Part shown: piece by piece, positions 63,037 through 64,000 of the stretch
Numbering within the stretch: the stretch's first letter is position 1
Layout: each line of letters begins with the position of its first letter
Assembly (NCBI GenBank): GCA_951813525.2
Contig: CATOTJ020000002.1
Coordinates: 1,116,001 to 1,180,000 of the forward strand
Reading direction: 5' to 3'
From: Thermohalobaculum sp951813525
GTDB taxonomy: Bacteria > Pseudomonadota > Alphaproteobacteria > Rhodobacterales > Rhodobacteraceae
DNA: 64,000 nt
Notes under the pieces: generated by a model
Told to the model about the DNA's origin: nothing
Seen by the model: the letters and a program-made list of their open reading frames with translations, nothing else
Databases searched by the model: none
Translations under genes and position numbers: made by a program

Positions 63037-64000
63037 GTCATCCGATTTGCAGTTGATACAGGCGGAACGTTCACCGATCTGCTGGTTGAAGAAAGCGACG
63101 GTCGCATCACGATGTACAAATCGGCGACCCTTCCCGACGACCCGATCCAGGGTGTCTTGGATGCCCTGCAAAAAGCCGCCGATGCGTTTGGCAAGCCGCT
63201 GGATGGATTTCTGGGTGACGGCAACTTGCTAATCCACGGCACGACGCGGGCAATCAACGCGATCATCACAGGCAACACTGCCAAAACAGCATTTCTGACG
63301 ACTGCCGGGCATCCCGATATCCTGACCCTGCGTGAAGGCGGGCGCGAGGATGTTTTCGACTTCACGGTCCCCTATCCCGAACCCTACGTGCCCCGGTCCC
63401 TGACCTGGGAATTGGCCGGGCGTATCATGGCCGATGGTTCCGTTCGCACCGAACTGGACGAGACGCAGGTGCTGGACGTCATCACCCAGTTGAAGGCAAA
63501 AGGCGTCGAGGCAGTTGCCGTCTGTCTGCTGTGGTCGATTGTAAATGCCCGGCACGAGCGCCGTGTCGGTGAGTTGCTGGCCCAGCACCTGCCGAGCGTT
63601 CCAGTCACGTTGTCCCATGTGGTCAACCCGTCGCTGCGCGAATACCGGCGGGCATCATCGACAGCGATCGATGCCTCGCTGAAGCCATTGATGACGGCCT
63701 ATATGGGGGATCTGGCGGGTCGGTTAAGCGCGTCCGGGTTTGACGGACGCGTGCTGATCGTCACCTCGGGGGCCGGTGTCATCGATGCAGGCGATGCCGC
63801 GCAGGTCCCCGTTCACCTGATCAATTCCGGACCGGCAATGGCCCCTGTGGCGGGGCGGTATTATGCCGATCTTGATGCGAACTTGGAGACGGCAATTGTT
63901 GCCGACACAGGCGGCACAACCTATGACCTCAGCGTCGTGCGTCGCGGGCAAATCCCATACACGCGCGAGACGTGGATCGGCGGCACCTATCGCGGGCATA
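63037..64000 (+). CDS. Hydantoinase A/oxoprolinase family subunit (HyuA-like), partial, non-canonical start
   Basis: The frame is open from 63,022 to the window end. The protein homology begins IRFAVDTGGTFTDLLVEESDG, preceded by GTC at 63,037 where ATG or GTG is expected; GGGGAG lies four bases before it. No ATG, GTG or TTG in frame lies upstream of the conserved GGTFTD motif. So the gene starts at GTC, ATC or ATA, or a GTG has mutated to GTC, or there is a base error. Further motifs: IHGTTRAINAIITG, REYRRASSTAIDASLKP and VADTGGTTYDLSVV. About 320 residues are present. Confidence 0.8.

Noticed and set aside
1..64000. CRISPR arrays, rRNA genes, prophage modules and toxin-antitoxin pairs
   Set aside because: None seen: no regularly spaced repeats, no rRNA-like stretches, no phage structural genes or integrase, and no small paired genes with such motifs.

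Overview
The window looks like a piece of an alphaproteobacterial chromosome, most likely a roseobacter-type Rhodobacterales. The basis is gene content and order: NDUFA12 - MlaD - DUF2155 - aat - accC - accB, tmk - holB - tatD - MBL hydrolase, a SPOR protein with a roseobacter-like N-terminal region, SufT and a SufA-like protein, and a fused indolepyruvate ferredoxin oxidoreductase. This assignment comes from reading the sequence, not from a database search.

Positions 1-27,900 are mostly housekeeping. They hold a TfoX-N fragment, a Fe-S carrier, a GlpQ-like phosphodiesterase, SufT, a DUF1287 protein, tgt, a complex I accessory subunit, a MlaD-type protein, aat, accC/accB, a DsbA-type thioredoxin, a BepA-like M48 protease, an aminotransferase, two tandem glycosyltransferase-like paralogues, IorAB, and an acyl-CoA dehydrogenase with an IS5 element inserted exactly at its stop codon. 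A minus-strand run follows: AEC transporter, MBL hydrolase, tatD, holB, tmk, a D,D-carboxypeptidase and a frameshifted SPOR protein. A tRNA-Ser(TGA) gene at 27,931-28,020 ends this part.

From the tRNA to the end of the window the content changes to catabolic modules separated by insertion sequences and their remains (IS5, IS110, IS6). No integrase is visible. Module A (29,686-38,128, plus strand) is a branched-chain-amino-acid-type ABC transporter followed by the small and large subunits of an N,N-dimethylformamidase (DMFase) and a LuxR-type regulator. The DMFase small subunit is fused in frame to the C-terminus of the LivM-like permease. Module B (38,549-39,634) is a PRISE-like enone reductase. 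Module C (42,591-46,509, minus) is a HyuA/HyuB pair with a small Cys-rich protein. Module D (47,124-49,195, minus) is a GMC oxidoreductase with a small partner.

Module E (50,821-64,000) is a large divergent locus. On the minus strand are livG-livF-livH-livM-pxpA-BCCP-biotin carboxylase-pxpB-pxpC. On the plus strand are a substrate-binding protein, HyuB and HyuA, the last running off the window. A class IV aminotransferase converges on it. Together these suggest uptake and ATP- and biotin-dependent opening of a cyclic amide, lactam or hydantoin-like compound.

The most striking observations are the transporter-DMFase fusion and the split urea-carboxylase-like set combined with PxpA and HyuAB. 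Also notable are a HyuA gene without a canonical start codon, the IS insertion that rebuilds a stop codon, and an IS6-associated deletion scar.
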